Shown here piece after piece: positions 26,526 to 35,680 of a DNA stretch of 64,000 nucleotides (positions within the stretch are counted from its first letter, which is position 1; each line of letters starts with the position of its first letter). A program made the translations under genes and the position numbers. The stretch is from Flavobacterium gyeonganense (GTDB taxonomy: Bacteria; Bacteroidota; Bacteroidia; Flavobacteriales; Flavobacteriaceae): assembly GCF_029625295.1 (NCBI RefSeq), contig NZ_CP121112.1, positions 2,232,001-2,296,000 on the forward strand, written 5' to 3'. The notes under the pieces were generated by a model. The model did no database searches. It was not told where the DNA came from and worked only from the letters and a program-made list of their open reading frames with translations.

Positions 26526-27050
26526 TTAAATTGAACCATCTCTTTTATAAATTTCATCCACAGTTCTATTATATTTGTCATACAACATTTTCCAGGGTAA
26601 TTCGTTAGACCTCTTTGGTTTCCAATATTCTTCTGTAATGGTTTTCTCTCCTTTTATAGTTACTTTTTTTGAAACTAATTCCCCTTTTCTATTGTCTTCA
26701 TAATAATTTATCTCTTCTTTTTTATTTAAATAGTTTTCTACAATTTCGGGAAATGCATAAAAATCTCTGTTCAGATCATCTCTCATTCTAAGCTTCTTGT
26801 ATTTTTTATTCTTTAGAAAAAAACTGATTTTATTAAGCCACCATGCATTTTGATTTAAACTGTACTGAGCAGGTTTACTTAAATAAATTATCCATTGTGC
26901 AGAATTTTCATAATGAGTATTTGGAGAAAAAATTATTGTATCTATCGTCGACCATCTAATGAAACATACTGTTTCAGATACGGGGCTACTTATTTTAAGA
27001 CCCAAATTATTATGTATAATTGAATGCTTGTTTTTTTCTTGAATTAACAT
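26526..27050 (-). CDS. Soluble PH-like domain protein, paralogue of the next gene
   Basis: A 174-residue basic protein. Residues about 15-110 line up with the soluble part of the neighbouring repaired gene (27151-27917): shared features are a Trp in a short strand (FIRWSTID / VFWKHIE), WWLNKISF / SWYNKISI, and DFYAFPEIVENYLNK / DFYTFNEAINKYLVK. It lacks the two transmembrane helices of its paralogue, because a stop lies just upstream of the start. The pattern recalls bacterial PH-like domains. Function is unknown. Confidence 0.55.
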   Translation of the reverse strand: MLIQEKNKHSIIHNNLGLKISSPVSETVCFIRWSTIDTIIFSPNTHYENSAQWIIYLSKPAQYSLNQNAWWLNKISFFLKNKKYKKLRMRDDLNRDFYAFPEIVENYLNKKEEINYYEDNRKGELVSKKVTIKGEKTITEEYWKPKRSNELPWKMLYDKYNRTVDEIYKRDGSI

Positions 27051-27150
27051 TATAATAGCTATATATTTTATTTATAATTTTTGAATTCAAAGAGAATTAT
27101 CGAGCAATGAAATGCCTTAATTTCTAAATTGTATAATGGTCTATTGATGA

Positions 27151-27917
27151 TTAATTTTTATTGTCAGTTTCTTTTCGGAACGTATTTAGATTATAATCGT
27201 TTAAATTGTTTTCGCGATCAAAAATTTTATAAAAACCAAAGGTTTTTAATTGTTCGTCTATATTTTTCTTTGTTGTATTTTCTGATTTTATATTTTGGAT
27301 CTTATTTCCGAATTTTAACTTTAAGTATGAGGAAGTTTCTGGATTCACTTTTACTAAATATTTATTTATTGCTTCATTAAAAGTGTAGAAATCTATGTTA
27401 CTATAATCATTAATTTTAATAATTGGGAGACCTTTCTTTTTTGGTTTAGGTAAAATGGATATTTTATTGTACCAACTTTGAACATCATATTTAATAACAA
27501 TGGGTTCAGAATTTGAAATTATCAGATATTCAAAATTATGGTATTCTCCATCTAATGGAGGTTTGTTCAATAAAAATATAGCTTCTATATGTTTCCAAAA
27601 AACAACAGTTTTTTCTTCTAAAATTGGAATATCTATTGTAATTTTTTCTTCGGTATAATTTAATTTTTTTTTGAATCATCTATTTTCTTTGCCGTTTTTT
27701 CTGTTATTGATATACCAAAGTTTATAGTATACATGATATATAAAATAATTATTAGAATACCAGATACAATAATAATTGGTAGATAGCCTATTTTTATTTT
27801 AAAAAGAAAGTAATCCAACCACAATCCCCCTGCAAAGAATAAGAAAAGAAAAGAGTTGAATATAATTATCGGATTTATTTTCATAATGTATAAAATTCGA
27901 TACAATTTATTACACAA
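27151..27917 (-). pseudogene. Membrane protein with PH-like domain, split by a homopolymer deletion
   Basis: The 5' part (27917 to 27660) encodes two transmembrane helices (about residues 15-35 and 45-65); it stops in a Lys-rich stretch. The 3' part (to 27151) encodes the soluble domain and has only a TTG start. Extending the A9 run (T9 at 27664-27672) by one base joins them through DDSKKKLNYTEEKITIDIP, giving about 255 residues. Two helices followed by a cytoplasmic PH-like domain is a common small bacterial architecture. Its paralogue lies immediately downstream. Confidence 0.7.
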
Positions 27918-28074
27918 AGAGAGACTTTAATATCCTCATACAACAAACCTTTAAACATAAATGAGGGATTGGTTTTTATACTATTATTAAAAAATTTCTA
28001 AATCAGTTTGCGAGTTGCATGATGTAATCAGGAGGCTTATGACAATCAATAATATTAACCCCGTCATATTGCTT

Positions 28075-28853
28075 TTAAATAATTTCAGGTTCTGTTTTTC
28101 CTTTAGGAATATAAAACATTTGATCGATCATAAGTTCTTCTTTCGTTTCGTTATTAAATAAATAGAAAGCTGGTTCTCCATTTAGTTTTTTGAATGTTGC
28201 TAATTTGCCATATCCATAAAATCTTAAAATTGTGTCTTTAGGAAAAGGCATTACTTTAAAACCATTTTTAGCATCTTCAATTAAACTATTAATTCGTGCA
28301 TTAGATTCAGAACTGCTTAGATACATTGATGTTGCCATATTTTTTCTCTAACCTTAATTTTTTCGGCAAATTCACTGTACTTTTCTTCTTTAAGAAGATC
28401 AGCCAATTTATCATATGCTGTAATAAGTTTTTCTTTAAAATTAGCTACATCTTCTAAATTTTCGCCATCAGTCCATTTGGTTAATGAGTATGTAATCTCA
28501 GCTGTAAATTCTGTTGAAGTGGTCAATAACGGAATTTTTTGATTTTCTTCCACTTTTTGAACTGCTGTTTCCGGGAAATCTTTTATATGTTTAAATTCAT
28601 TATTTGCTACATCGTATAGCCTAACGTTAAATCTTAAAGAGGCTTCAGGATCTAGATTTTGTTGTCCGGAAAGAGGTTTTATAATCGCTTTTACAAATTG
28701 TTCCCCAGAATTATAAATAGCGTAATTTACCGGAACATTACTAGAAATTTGCCCTCCAACTTCCATTGTTAATACAGGAATATCGTTTATCAAAATTTCA
28801 AAATTGCAGGCTGCGACTGAAAAGTCTAAGGTGTAATAGGGCTCGTATATCAT
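28075..28853 (-). pseudogene. Effector-operon protein of about 260 residues, split by a homopolymer deletion
   Basis: The N-terminal 175 residues (from MIYEPYYTLDFSVAACNFEI) form a beta-rich domain with no signal peptide; the frame is lost at a T6 run (28340-28345). One extra base restores REKNMATSMYLSSSES and continues to PKGKTEPEII at 28075. The repaired protein matches my recollection of flavobacterial hypothetical proteins found beside type VI-like effectors. It could be a chaperone or adaptor, given the absence of a leader. Downstream, 27918-28074 holds no gene. Confidence 0.7.
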
Positions 28854-28873
28854 TGTTGCTTTTGGTTTAAGAT

Positions 28874-29770
28874 TTATTTATCCGTTAGTTCTAATTCGTC
28901 TAAAGTTCCTTCGGACTTTAAAATTTTATTGTATTCTGATTGTAAGTTTTTTAATTCTGTTTCAATGTCTTTTATATCAATTTTGGGCATTATAATCTTT
29001 TTGCCATTTGCATAGATACTTGATACATATATTTTTAAATCTAAATTATAGTCTGAAAGCTTCGGGTTTTTAATTGGATATTTTAAATTTTTCCAGATAT
29101 GAGGGTTTCTCTCTTTTGCTTCTTCCAGAATAATAGTTGGATATACCGATTCACCGGTTTTTAAAACATAATCCTCCTTTTCATAGCCATTTGATTGTAT
29201 TGATATTGCATGTTTTGTGTTGATTTCTTTTAGCTCAATTGATATTTCAAAAGGGCTTTTTAAATCAGCTTTTCCAATATATTTATATTCGATTTCTAAA
29301 CGTGGAGACATTTCTCCAAACCAATCAGTTTCATTCAGCTCTAGGGATTCAATTTTAAACAGATTAAGTTGTTTCTGAATACTTAATATTGCTGTTCTCT
29401 TTTTTTCTAATTTGTTTATTTCGGTTAATAATTTCTCCGCTTCTTTTTTATTACGCTCTTGTAAAAAATCTTCTGCTAAATCGGTCAGAGATGAGTAGCT
29501 AAGTCCGTCAATAAGTTCTAATGCTATATCATTAAATGATTTGCCTTTATATTTATTTGATTCATCCAATTTTAGAATCATTGCTTTCAAGGTGATTACT
29601 CTAATTGCTTTTTCCAGTTTAATTTTTTCATCAGCATTTAATTTTTTCTCTACTTTTTCTTTAGAAATTTTAAAATTTTTTTCTGATTTACCATTAAATT
29701 TTTCCTGACAGCTTGTGATTATCAGGACAAGTAGAATCAAAATATGTGTTTTTAGTGTATTAAAATTCAT
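28874..29770 (-). CDS. Coiled-coil lipoprotein (DUF6694-like N-terminus)
   Basis: A 298-residue protein with a lipoprotein leader (LVLIITSC at about residues 14-21). The next 90 residues (KFNGKSEKNFKISKEKV...) resemble the DUF6694 lipoprotein family by memory; then comes a coiled-coil (about 105-135), a beta-rich domain, and a final Glu/Lys-rich helix. It sits 20 bases upstream of the split gene at 28075-28853, in the same operon. Its role is unknown; a periplasmic immunity or accessory factor is possible. Confidence 0.6.
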   Translation of the reverse strand: MNFNTLKTHILILLVLIITSCQEKFNGKSEKNFKISKEKVEKKLNADEKIKLEKAIRVITLKAMILKLDESNKYKGKSFNDIALELIDGLSYSSLTDLAEDFLQERNKKEAEKLLTEINKLEKKRTAILSIQKQLNLFKIESLELNETDWFGEMSPRLEIEYKYIGKADLKSPFEISIELKEINTKHAISIQSNGYEKEDYVLKTGESVYPTIILEEAKERNPHIWKNLKYPIKNPKLSDYNLDLKIYVSSIYANGKKIIMPKIDIKDIETELKNLQSEYNKILKSEGTLDELELTDK

Positions 29771-29796
29771 TGTAATTGTGGGTTAGAAGAGAATTT

Positions 29797-30480
29797 TTAA
29801 GGTTTTACATAATCATCGATATAGAACTTACTGCCTTCGCTTTCCATGAGCTTTGCATATTGATAATAAGAAATTTGTTTATTAGTCTTCTTTTTTTCTT
29901 CTAAATATTCCAAATAATCACCATAATATTGAAAATTACCAGCTGATAACATTTGTTTTCGAACTGTTAAATCGTTTTTTTTAAAAACCATAAAATCAGC
30001 TTGATTTTGGGTAACTCCTGATAAAGTATAAAAACTAGTTTTGTCCTCCCATAAAAAAGCATCTGGTAAAGTTTCGCCTTCAAAAGGGCTTGGTACATAC
30101 ACAGGTTTACCTGTTTTTGATATTATCGTTTCTATTAATTTATTTATATTTTTATTATAAAATAAGGTTACATGGTAGTAAGCTAATGTTTTATCTTTTT
30201 TTGAAAATTCAAAACTCACATAGTTAGTACCAAATTCTCCTTTTTTATCACGGTATCCGCTTAAATCAACTCCATTAAAGTTAAGTAGTTTTTCAGATTC
30301 AGTCTGATAAACATCATACAAATTATAGTCTATCAGAGAACTACTTTCTCGATATTCGTTAGGAATATCGCCAAAAAAAGTATCATATTTTTCAGTAAAA
30401 GTGATTTGAGATAAATCTTTTTTTTGCGAGTTGCAGCTTTGTATGAGAATACAGAGAGTGATAAAAAATAATTTTCTCAT
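29797..30480 (-). CDS. Lipoprotein, member of a small local family
   Basis: The ATG at 30480 begins MRKLFFITLCILIQSC, a lipoprotein leader; an earlier in-frame ATG at 30522 would overlap the upstream gene and spoil the leader. The mature part has the pattern NFNGVDLSGY...LIETIISKTGKP shared with the lipoproteins at 30491 and 25349. The family is not recognised. Spacing to the upstream lipoprotein is ten bases. Confidence 0.6.
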   Translation of the reverse strand: MRKLFFITLCILIQSCNSQKKDLSQITFTEKYDTFFGDIPNEYRESSSLIDYNLYDVYQTESEKLLNFNGVDLSGYRDKKGEFGTNYVSFEFSKKDKTLAYYHVTLFYNKNINKLIETIISKTGKPVYVPSPFEGETLPDAFLWEDKTSFYTLSGVTQNQADFMVFKKNDLTVRKQMLSAGNFQYYGDYLEYLEEKKKTNKQISYYQYAKLMESEGSKFYIDDYVKP

Positions 30481-30490
30481 AATTATTAAG

Positions 30491-31135
30491 CTAATTAACT
30501 GATTTAAGATTCCCACTATCAAAGCCTAATGAGCCAATAAAATCTACCCATTCCCTATCATTTTTTTTGTAGACAAACAAGACTCTATAAAAATCATGAT
30601 TATCTTTTGTAAAATAATAATAGCAGATATTATTATTTATCCATAGAGTAGTATTGATAGGGCCTAAGCTATAAGTATTCTTTGGCTTTCCAAATAGTAG
30701 TTTAAGATTATTATATAGTTCATCAGATTCAAATTTTGTGTATAAATTTATTTGGTACATTCCTAAAACATTATTTTTTTCATTGTTAAGGACCCCAATT
30801 TCCGGATCAATTTTACCGTAATGAAATATGACATTATTAATGCCAAGATTGTTTTTATTGGCAAGTTTAGTTTTATTGAAAATTAATAATTTATCAGATC
30901 TGAAAACGAGTTTTGCATTGCCCATTAAAGTTACTTCATCATTTTTTATTGTATCTTTTTGAGAAAGATTTTCAGATAATAAAACATCATTTATATCTTC
31001 ATTTAAAGTTAAATTAACCAAATCAAATGGTTTCGATATTGCTGGTTTTTTCATTTCTTTATCTTTTGTTTGAGAATTACATGATTGTAATAAAATCAAT
31101 ACTAAGATGATGTGTAATAATTTTGCTTTTTCCAT
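30491..31135 (-). CDS. Lipoprotein next to the giant OmpA-containing protein
   Basis: A 214-residue protein with lipoprotein leader (ILLQSC, about residues 14-19). It contains IFNKTKLANKN and LKLLFGKPKNT, the same spaced pattern as the next lipoprotein downstream. It starts 11 bases after the stop of the giant gene, the position expected for an immunity gene of that protein. Function is inferred from context only. Confidence 0.6.
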   Translation of the reverse strand: MEKAKLLHIILVLILLQSCNSQTKDKEMKKPAISKPFDLVNLTLNEDINDVLLSENLSQKDTIKNDEVTLMGNAKLVFRSDKLLIFNKTKLANKNNLGINNVIFHYGKIDPEIGVLNNEKNNVLGMYQINLYTKFESDELYNNLKLLFGKPKNTYSLGPINTTLWINNNICYYYFTKDNHDFYRVLFVYKKNDREWVDFIGSLGFDSGNLKSVN

Positions 31136-31146
31136 TTTGCTTTAAT

Positions 31147-33871
31147 TTATAATAATTGTACTTTAGAACTTAATCCTGTAATTTTTTCAAATTGTTCTAT
31201 TACATCAAAAGGATCGAAAAGATTTTCTTCATATTTGTAATCAACTAATTCTTTATCGTGATCTCCTTTAAAAACGCCTTTCTTTATTAGTAGACCAATT
31301 TTGGCTTTTATAACTCCTTTAACCCGTAGTCCATCAAAATTTAACTTGGGCTGATAATAAATAGAAGTTTGTGTACTATTTTTTTCAAATAAAAGACCAT
31401 GTCCAAAAGTTACAGAGCCAACGGCCTTTCCTGAGACTTCAGCACTTGCATAGGCTTCCCCAATGATAAATACTGCGGATGCTTTTATTTCTATACCAGC
31501 TCTAAGTTCTATTTTTAAAATTGTTTCCAATTTAGCTTCTCCATTATTTTTGTCTGAAGCCGTATTTAAATTTAATTTAGAAAATCCATTTATAGTTCCA
31601 GTAATTTCTAAATCAATATACATTTTAAGTTTTATGGTATTATCATCTTCATCCAGCCAATCTCTAACTTCATTAAATATTTTCATTGCGGCTACATTTC
31701 CTGAACCAGCTGTGGTTGCAGCTACTCCTAATTGCACTAATCCAGCTAACAAATCAATATTTAAACCCAAAGCAATTAAAGGTTCTGCCTTAAAATAGAA
31801 TTCAATGGCAGTACCTATTTCTAGTGTTTCTTTTCCTTTATTTTGCCCTCTGGCTAAACTCCATTCAGCTCCTAAACAAAAATTTGGAGGATCCATTTCA
31901 ACCCACAGGGGCCATTTTTTTCCTAACCTAGTCTTGCTTACAGTACCTTTAGTTTGTTCTGTAATTGACTTTGAAAATTCTTTTAAAGAGGCGAAAACTG
32001 AATAAAATTGTTTGATTTTTTTTCATATTTTTTAGTAGCATCATAATGCCCATTATATTTATCACCTTCAATTTTATCCCATTTAGCATCTATAGCTACT
32101 CCAAAATCTATTTCTGTCTGTTTCCATCTTTTTTCAGCACCAATTTTTCCTGCTTTACTTTGCATTTCTTTATGTTTCTCCGGAGATAGATTTTGCCATT
32201 TTACACTTAGCTTATTACTAAGATTTAAAAAGAAGTGAAAGTCCCACTTAATGTCAGCATAAGCTTTAACTAAAACTGTTGTATTTGCATCATTTGAAAA
32301 ATAACGACAGGAATGCACGTGAATATTATATTCATTAGCAAATACTTTAGGCCAGATATATAGTATTGGTAAAGGATTTGAAACAGATAGATTTGATTTT
32401 ACAGGAAAATCTAATTTATTAGTAACTTTATCTATTGAATTTGGATATTCTGGTGAGTTTATTTTTATGTTTTTTTTATGTTTTACGTCTTTAAAACAGG
32501 CTTTATTTTGATATTCGGTAATATCTATAGTAAGATTTTGTTCATGACTTGTAGCAATAGTTTCATAAATGATGGTTTGGGCATCATGACCGAAAGCATT
32601 AAAAGTAATGTCTACGCGACGGTTTTCTATATATTCTTTTTCGTCTTTGTGTTTTATGTTGTCTCTGCCTTGTTTGTCATCGGTTGGGTTTACTTCACCT
32701 CGTCCTGTAGAGACAATTCTGTTGCCATCTAAACCCCCATCAATAAATATTTTTTTCACGGCATCACTTCGTTGCTGAGATAATTTTTGATTATATTGTT
32801 CCTTACCAATAACGCATGCATGACCATCAATTTTTATTGTTGAATACTGTGATCCTAATAAATATTGCAGAACATTGTTGAGGATTGTTTTGGCATCAGA
32901 CGTTATATCATATTTATCAAAATCAAAAAGGATTGTTTTGGCGATAGGTGTTTTAGGATTTGATACATTTTTTAAATTTTCACCATTATCAAAAATTAGT
33001 GTTGGTTTTTTTTGTTTTCTGTAATGCTAATGGATTGAAATCTGCAAAGTTCGAATCGTTCTTTAGTTTTTTCTGGTTTACCGGTTTTTAAAGGTGATAA
33101 ATTAACAGGAGGTTTTATTTCTTCAGAAACAATTTTTTTATTAATTCTTAAAAAACGTGCATGTACGGTGTCATTGTATTTTTCATCCGGAATATAAAGT
33201 CTATTGGAAGGGTCAAAAACTTTGATATAAAATTCTTCTTTTTCTTTTATATTCTTAAGCTTAGGATACCACGTATTTGTACTTTTAATTTCAAGATTAA
33301 TTTCTCCATCGGTAACATCCACACTTGTATATCTGTAAACAAGTGGATCTGTCTGATAATCTAAATGTCTAAAAATGTCGATGCATAAATTTTGGTGGCC
33401 GTTTAGACCTTCGGTTGTTAAATTAAGATAGACCGTTTCTCCATAATTAAAAAAATGATCTTTTCGAACATCTTTTCCGTCTTTTGTTGTTGACCATTTG
33501 CTGCTTAGGATTCTTGTGGGACAATTACCACTTATTATCAAACCAGTTTGATTAACTAAATCTCTTTGTCCTGAAATACTTGCCTCGAGATAATATTCAA
33601 AAGGCCCGCATAAAGCTTTGGGGATACTTATTTTTTTAGGAGCATACGCAGGCTGTATTCTTTGTACAATAATGGTGTTCTTTTTTCGGTCTTGCAGAAT
33701 CCAGGTTAAAGTTTTTTTCTTCTCTGCTTCTGGAGTCCCATCATACCACAAATCTACTTCAAAAGCAACGTACTGATCCGGATGAATTACTATTTTTTTA
33801 TTAGGAGTAGATAAGTTTGAAATTACTTTTCCATCTCCTGTCCATTTTATTCTTTTAACACCTTTTGCCAT
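31147..33871 (-). pseudogene. Giant OmpA-domain effector-like protein (about 908 residues), split by two homopolymer deletions
   Basis: Three consecutive frames join into one protein if one base is added to each of two T8 runs (33006-33013 and 32016-32023). The joints read TENKKKPTLIFDNGEN and KKYEKKIKQFYSVFAS. The N-terminal 285 residues form a beta-sandwich-like module with no signal peptide. Residues about 290-420 are an OmpA-like domain (ILFDFDKYDITSDAK, IKIDGHACVIG, QQRSDAVKKIF, NRRVDITF) that would bind peptidoglycan. The last 280 residues are a Gly/Ala-rich, beta-strand-rich domain. With the PAAR-like and LysM genes upstream, it is probably cargo or a spike extension of a contractile secretion system; the C-terminus is the likely toxic part. 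Confidence 0.75.
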
Positions 33872-33881
33872 TTAGTAAAAA

Positions 33882-34382
33882 TTAATTGTTAAAAATTAGA
33901 CCTTCATGTTTAGCCTCATTAGTATACATTTCCCTAACATCCACCATTGGGTTTACGAGGTTATGCACCATGGGCTCTGCATTTTTAAAATTTTGCTCTC
34001 CAGGTTCTGCAGTTTGTCCGTGATCTGTAATTTCGATACAATCCGGAGCTCCCATGGGACAGGTTGCTTTGCTGTTTTCCAGGAGTATTTTGCCTTGGTT
34101 GCTAAGGGTTACATTTTCATAAAAACCGCTCCATTTTGTTATTACAGCCTGACAAGGCAAAAAGCTATTGCCCGCTGGTTGTTTTTTGCATTTGCCAAAG
34201 GTGTTTTTTTCTAAAGTCTGCCCAATTTCTTTAGTGGTAGCAATTAGTTTTTCTGACCCTTCCTTATCATTTCCAAAATGTTTTTTGTGTGATTTGACCT
34301 TAATTTTATCCGTTTTTGAAGGGTCTTCACTAAACTTGCATTTGCAGGTAGCCCCCTGGACTACAAAATGTTTTTCGCTCAT
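33882..34382 (-). CDS. PAAR-like protein (DUF4280 family)
   Basis: A 166-residue protein with the DUF4280 pattern: an N-terminal VQGATCKCKF, a central FGKCKK...FLPCQAVITKW, and a C-terminal ATCPMGAPDCIEITDHGQ. Cysteines at these spots match zinc- or fold-stabilising cysteines of PAAR-type tips. Such proteins are thought to cap type VI or related contractile injection spikes and carry effectors. It lies 10 bases upstream of the giant OmpA-containing gene and 12 bases downstream of the LysM gene, forming a delivery module. No sheath or baseplate genes lie in this window. Confidence 0.85.
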   Translation of the reverse strand: MSEKHFVVQGATCKCKFSEDPSKTDKIKVKSHKKHFGNDKEGSEKLIATTKEIGQTLEKNTFGKCKKQPAGNSFLPCQAVITKWSGFYENVTLSNQGKILLENSKATCPMGAPDCIEITDHGQTAEPGEQNFKNAEPMVHNLVNPMVDVREMYTNEAKHEGLIFNN

Positions 34383-34394
34383 AATTTAGGTTGT

Positions 34395-35561
34395 TTAAAA
34401 TTGCCACCACTTTTTTTGAGGCTGGGTTTCTTCAATAAATAATTCCTGTTTCGGCGTTGCACTGATTTCTTTACGTTCGTTTAAGTTCGCAATCGAAACC
34501 GAGTATTTCTGCGGGACATCGAGTTCTAAATCGCAGGATATAAAAATGCTCTCGGGAATATAATCCTCAGGGTTTAAAAAATATTTTGCCCTGTAGCTGC
34601 CAACAGCTTTTTGTTCTGAATATTCTTTTACGGGTATTTGCAGTTCGTTTTCAAAGTCGGTTTTGGTGCGGTCATCACAGAGTTTCCCGTTAATGTCCAT
34701 CACTAAAAAATTATCGACATCCAGACGGTCGTCTACTTTTTGATCAACGAAATATTTTATATTTTCAGTTTTGGCAATAAGAGGGAAATCAATTTCCTTC
34801 TGAATTGATAATGAAGGAGGATATTGCGTATGGATTCCATTAAAAAAGGCATTTAAAAACCAGTCTTTTGAAAGGGAAATATATAAGGAATCACTATCTT
34901 CTAAATTTCTGTCGTAAAAAGACAGGTATTTTTCGACATGATCACCTTTATAATATTTTAGGATTTGTTTTTTGGTTTCCTGCCAGCGTTCTTCAATCTG
35001 GCTAAAGTTATTAATGTAAACCCATTTTCCGTTTTGGTCAACCACAACCAATAAAGGGTATAGGGCAGCAGAAGCTTTTTCGGCAATTTCTTCGGCCATG
35101 GTACTGGCAGCGGTATCATTAATATAAATTTTTCCGATACGGGTCACTTCAAAAAAGTAATAACCGTTTTCGTTTTTTGCTTTCCATTCAACACTCATCT
35201 CCTGTTTTATGGTATGCGTTTCCAATCCGTTTTCTATGGTATACAGTACACCATACGAGTTGCTGACTTGTGCATTATTCAAAGACATTTTGAAAGAAGC
35301 TTCATGAAAAACTATTTTTTTACGGTTTTTTTCTTTTTCCTCATCAGAAAGTTCTATTTCGGGAGGTGGCAAAATAAGGTATTCAAGCCACGATGGAAAA
35401 TCAGCTTCAATCAAATCCTGTAAAGGACAAAATTTATTATGGTAAGCCCTAAGCACATAACTATCTATGCCTAATTTCTTAGCAACACTCCTAAGTGTAT
35501 CGCCTTTTTTAATCGTATAAGTTAAATAATCCGTATAAGAAGGCTCGGGAATGTAGGACAT
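34395..35561 (-). CDS. LysM-domain protein of the effector module
   Basis: A 388-residue protein that starts with a LysM domain (YTIKKGDTLRSVAKKLGI, residues about 15-60), then a long domain of mixed structure. There is no signal peptide, so the LysM domain may join protein partners rather than bind secreted peptidoglycan, as in contractile-tail hub proteins. It is the first gene of the long minus-strand effector operon; the next gene is the PAAR-like protein. A role as adaptor or loading factor is inferred. Confidence 0.75.
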   Translation of the reverse strand: MSYIPEPSYTDYLTYTIKKGDTLRSVAKKLGIDSYVLRAYHNKFCPLQDLIEADFPSWLEYLILPPPEIELSDEEKEKNRKKIVFHEASFKMSLNNAQVSNSYGVLYTIENGLETHTIKQEMSVEWKAKNENGYYFFEVTRIGKIYINDTAASTMAEEIAEKASAALYPLLVVVDQNGKWVYINNFSQIEERWQETKKQILKYYKGDHVEKYLSFYDRNLEDSDSLYISLSKDWFLNAFFNGIHTQYPPSLSIQKEIDFPLIAKTENIKYFVDQKVDDRLDVDNFLVMDINGKLCDDRTKTDFENELQIPVKEYSEQKAVGSYRAKYFLNPEDYIPESIFISCDLELDVPQKYSVSIANLNERKEISATPKQELFIEETQPQKKWWQF

Positions 35562-35624
35562 ATATTTTTGACATTTGGGTTGTCAAATATATGTTTTTTC
35601 TTTCAAATTATTTGTATGATGTAA

Positions 35625-35658
35625 AAAAAAGACTGCCTTTTCTGAAGCAGTCTTTTTT
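35625..35658. terminator. Terminator after the sugar symporter
   Basis: A 12-base-pair stem (AAAAAAGACTGC with GCAGTCTTTTTT) and 10-base loop lie 23 bases after the symporter stop on the minus strand. It also separates that operon from the LysM gene. Confidence 0.88.
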
Positions 35659-35680
35659 GAAATTTTATAAAAATATAATT

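Noticed and set aside
28021..28074. Short open stretch after the stop of the split gene at 28075
   Set aside because: In the same frame a 23-codon stretch follows the stop, but it has no start context or partner and is too short to support.
31463..31798. Plus-strand frame of 111 codons opposite the giant OmpA-containing gene
   Set aside because: It is the complement of a clearly coding region and has no motif or leader of its own.
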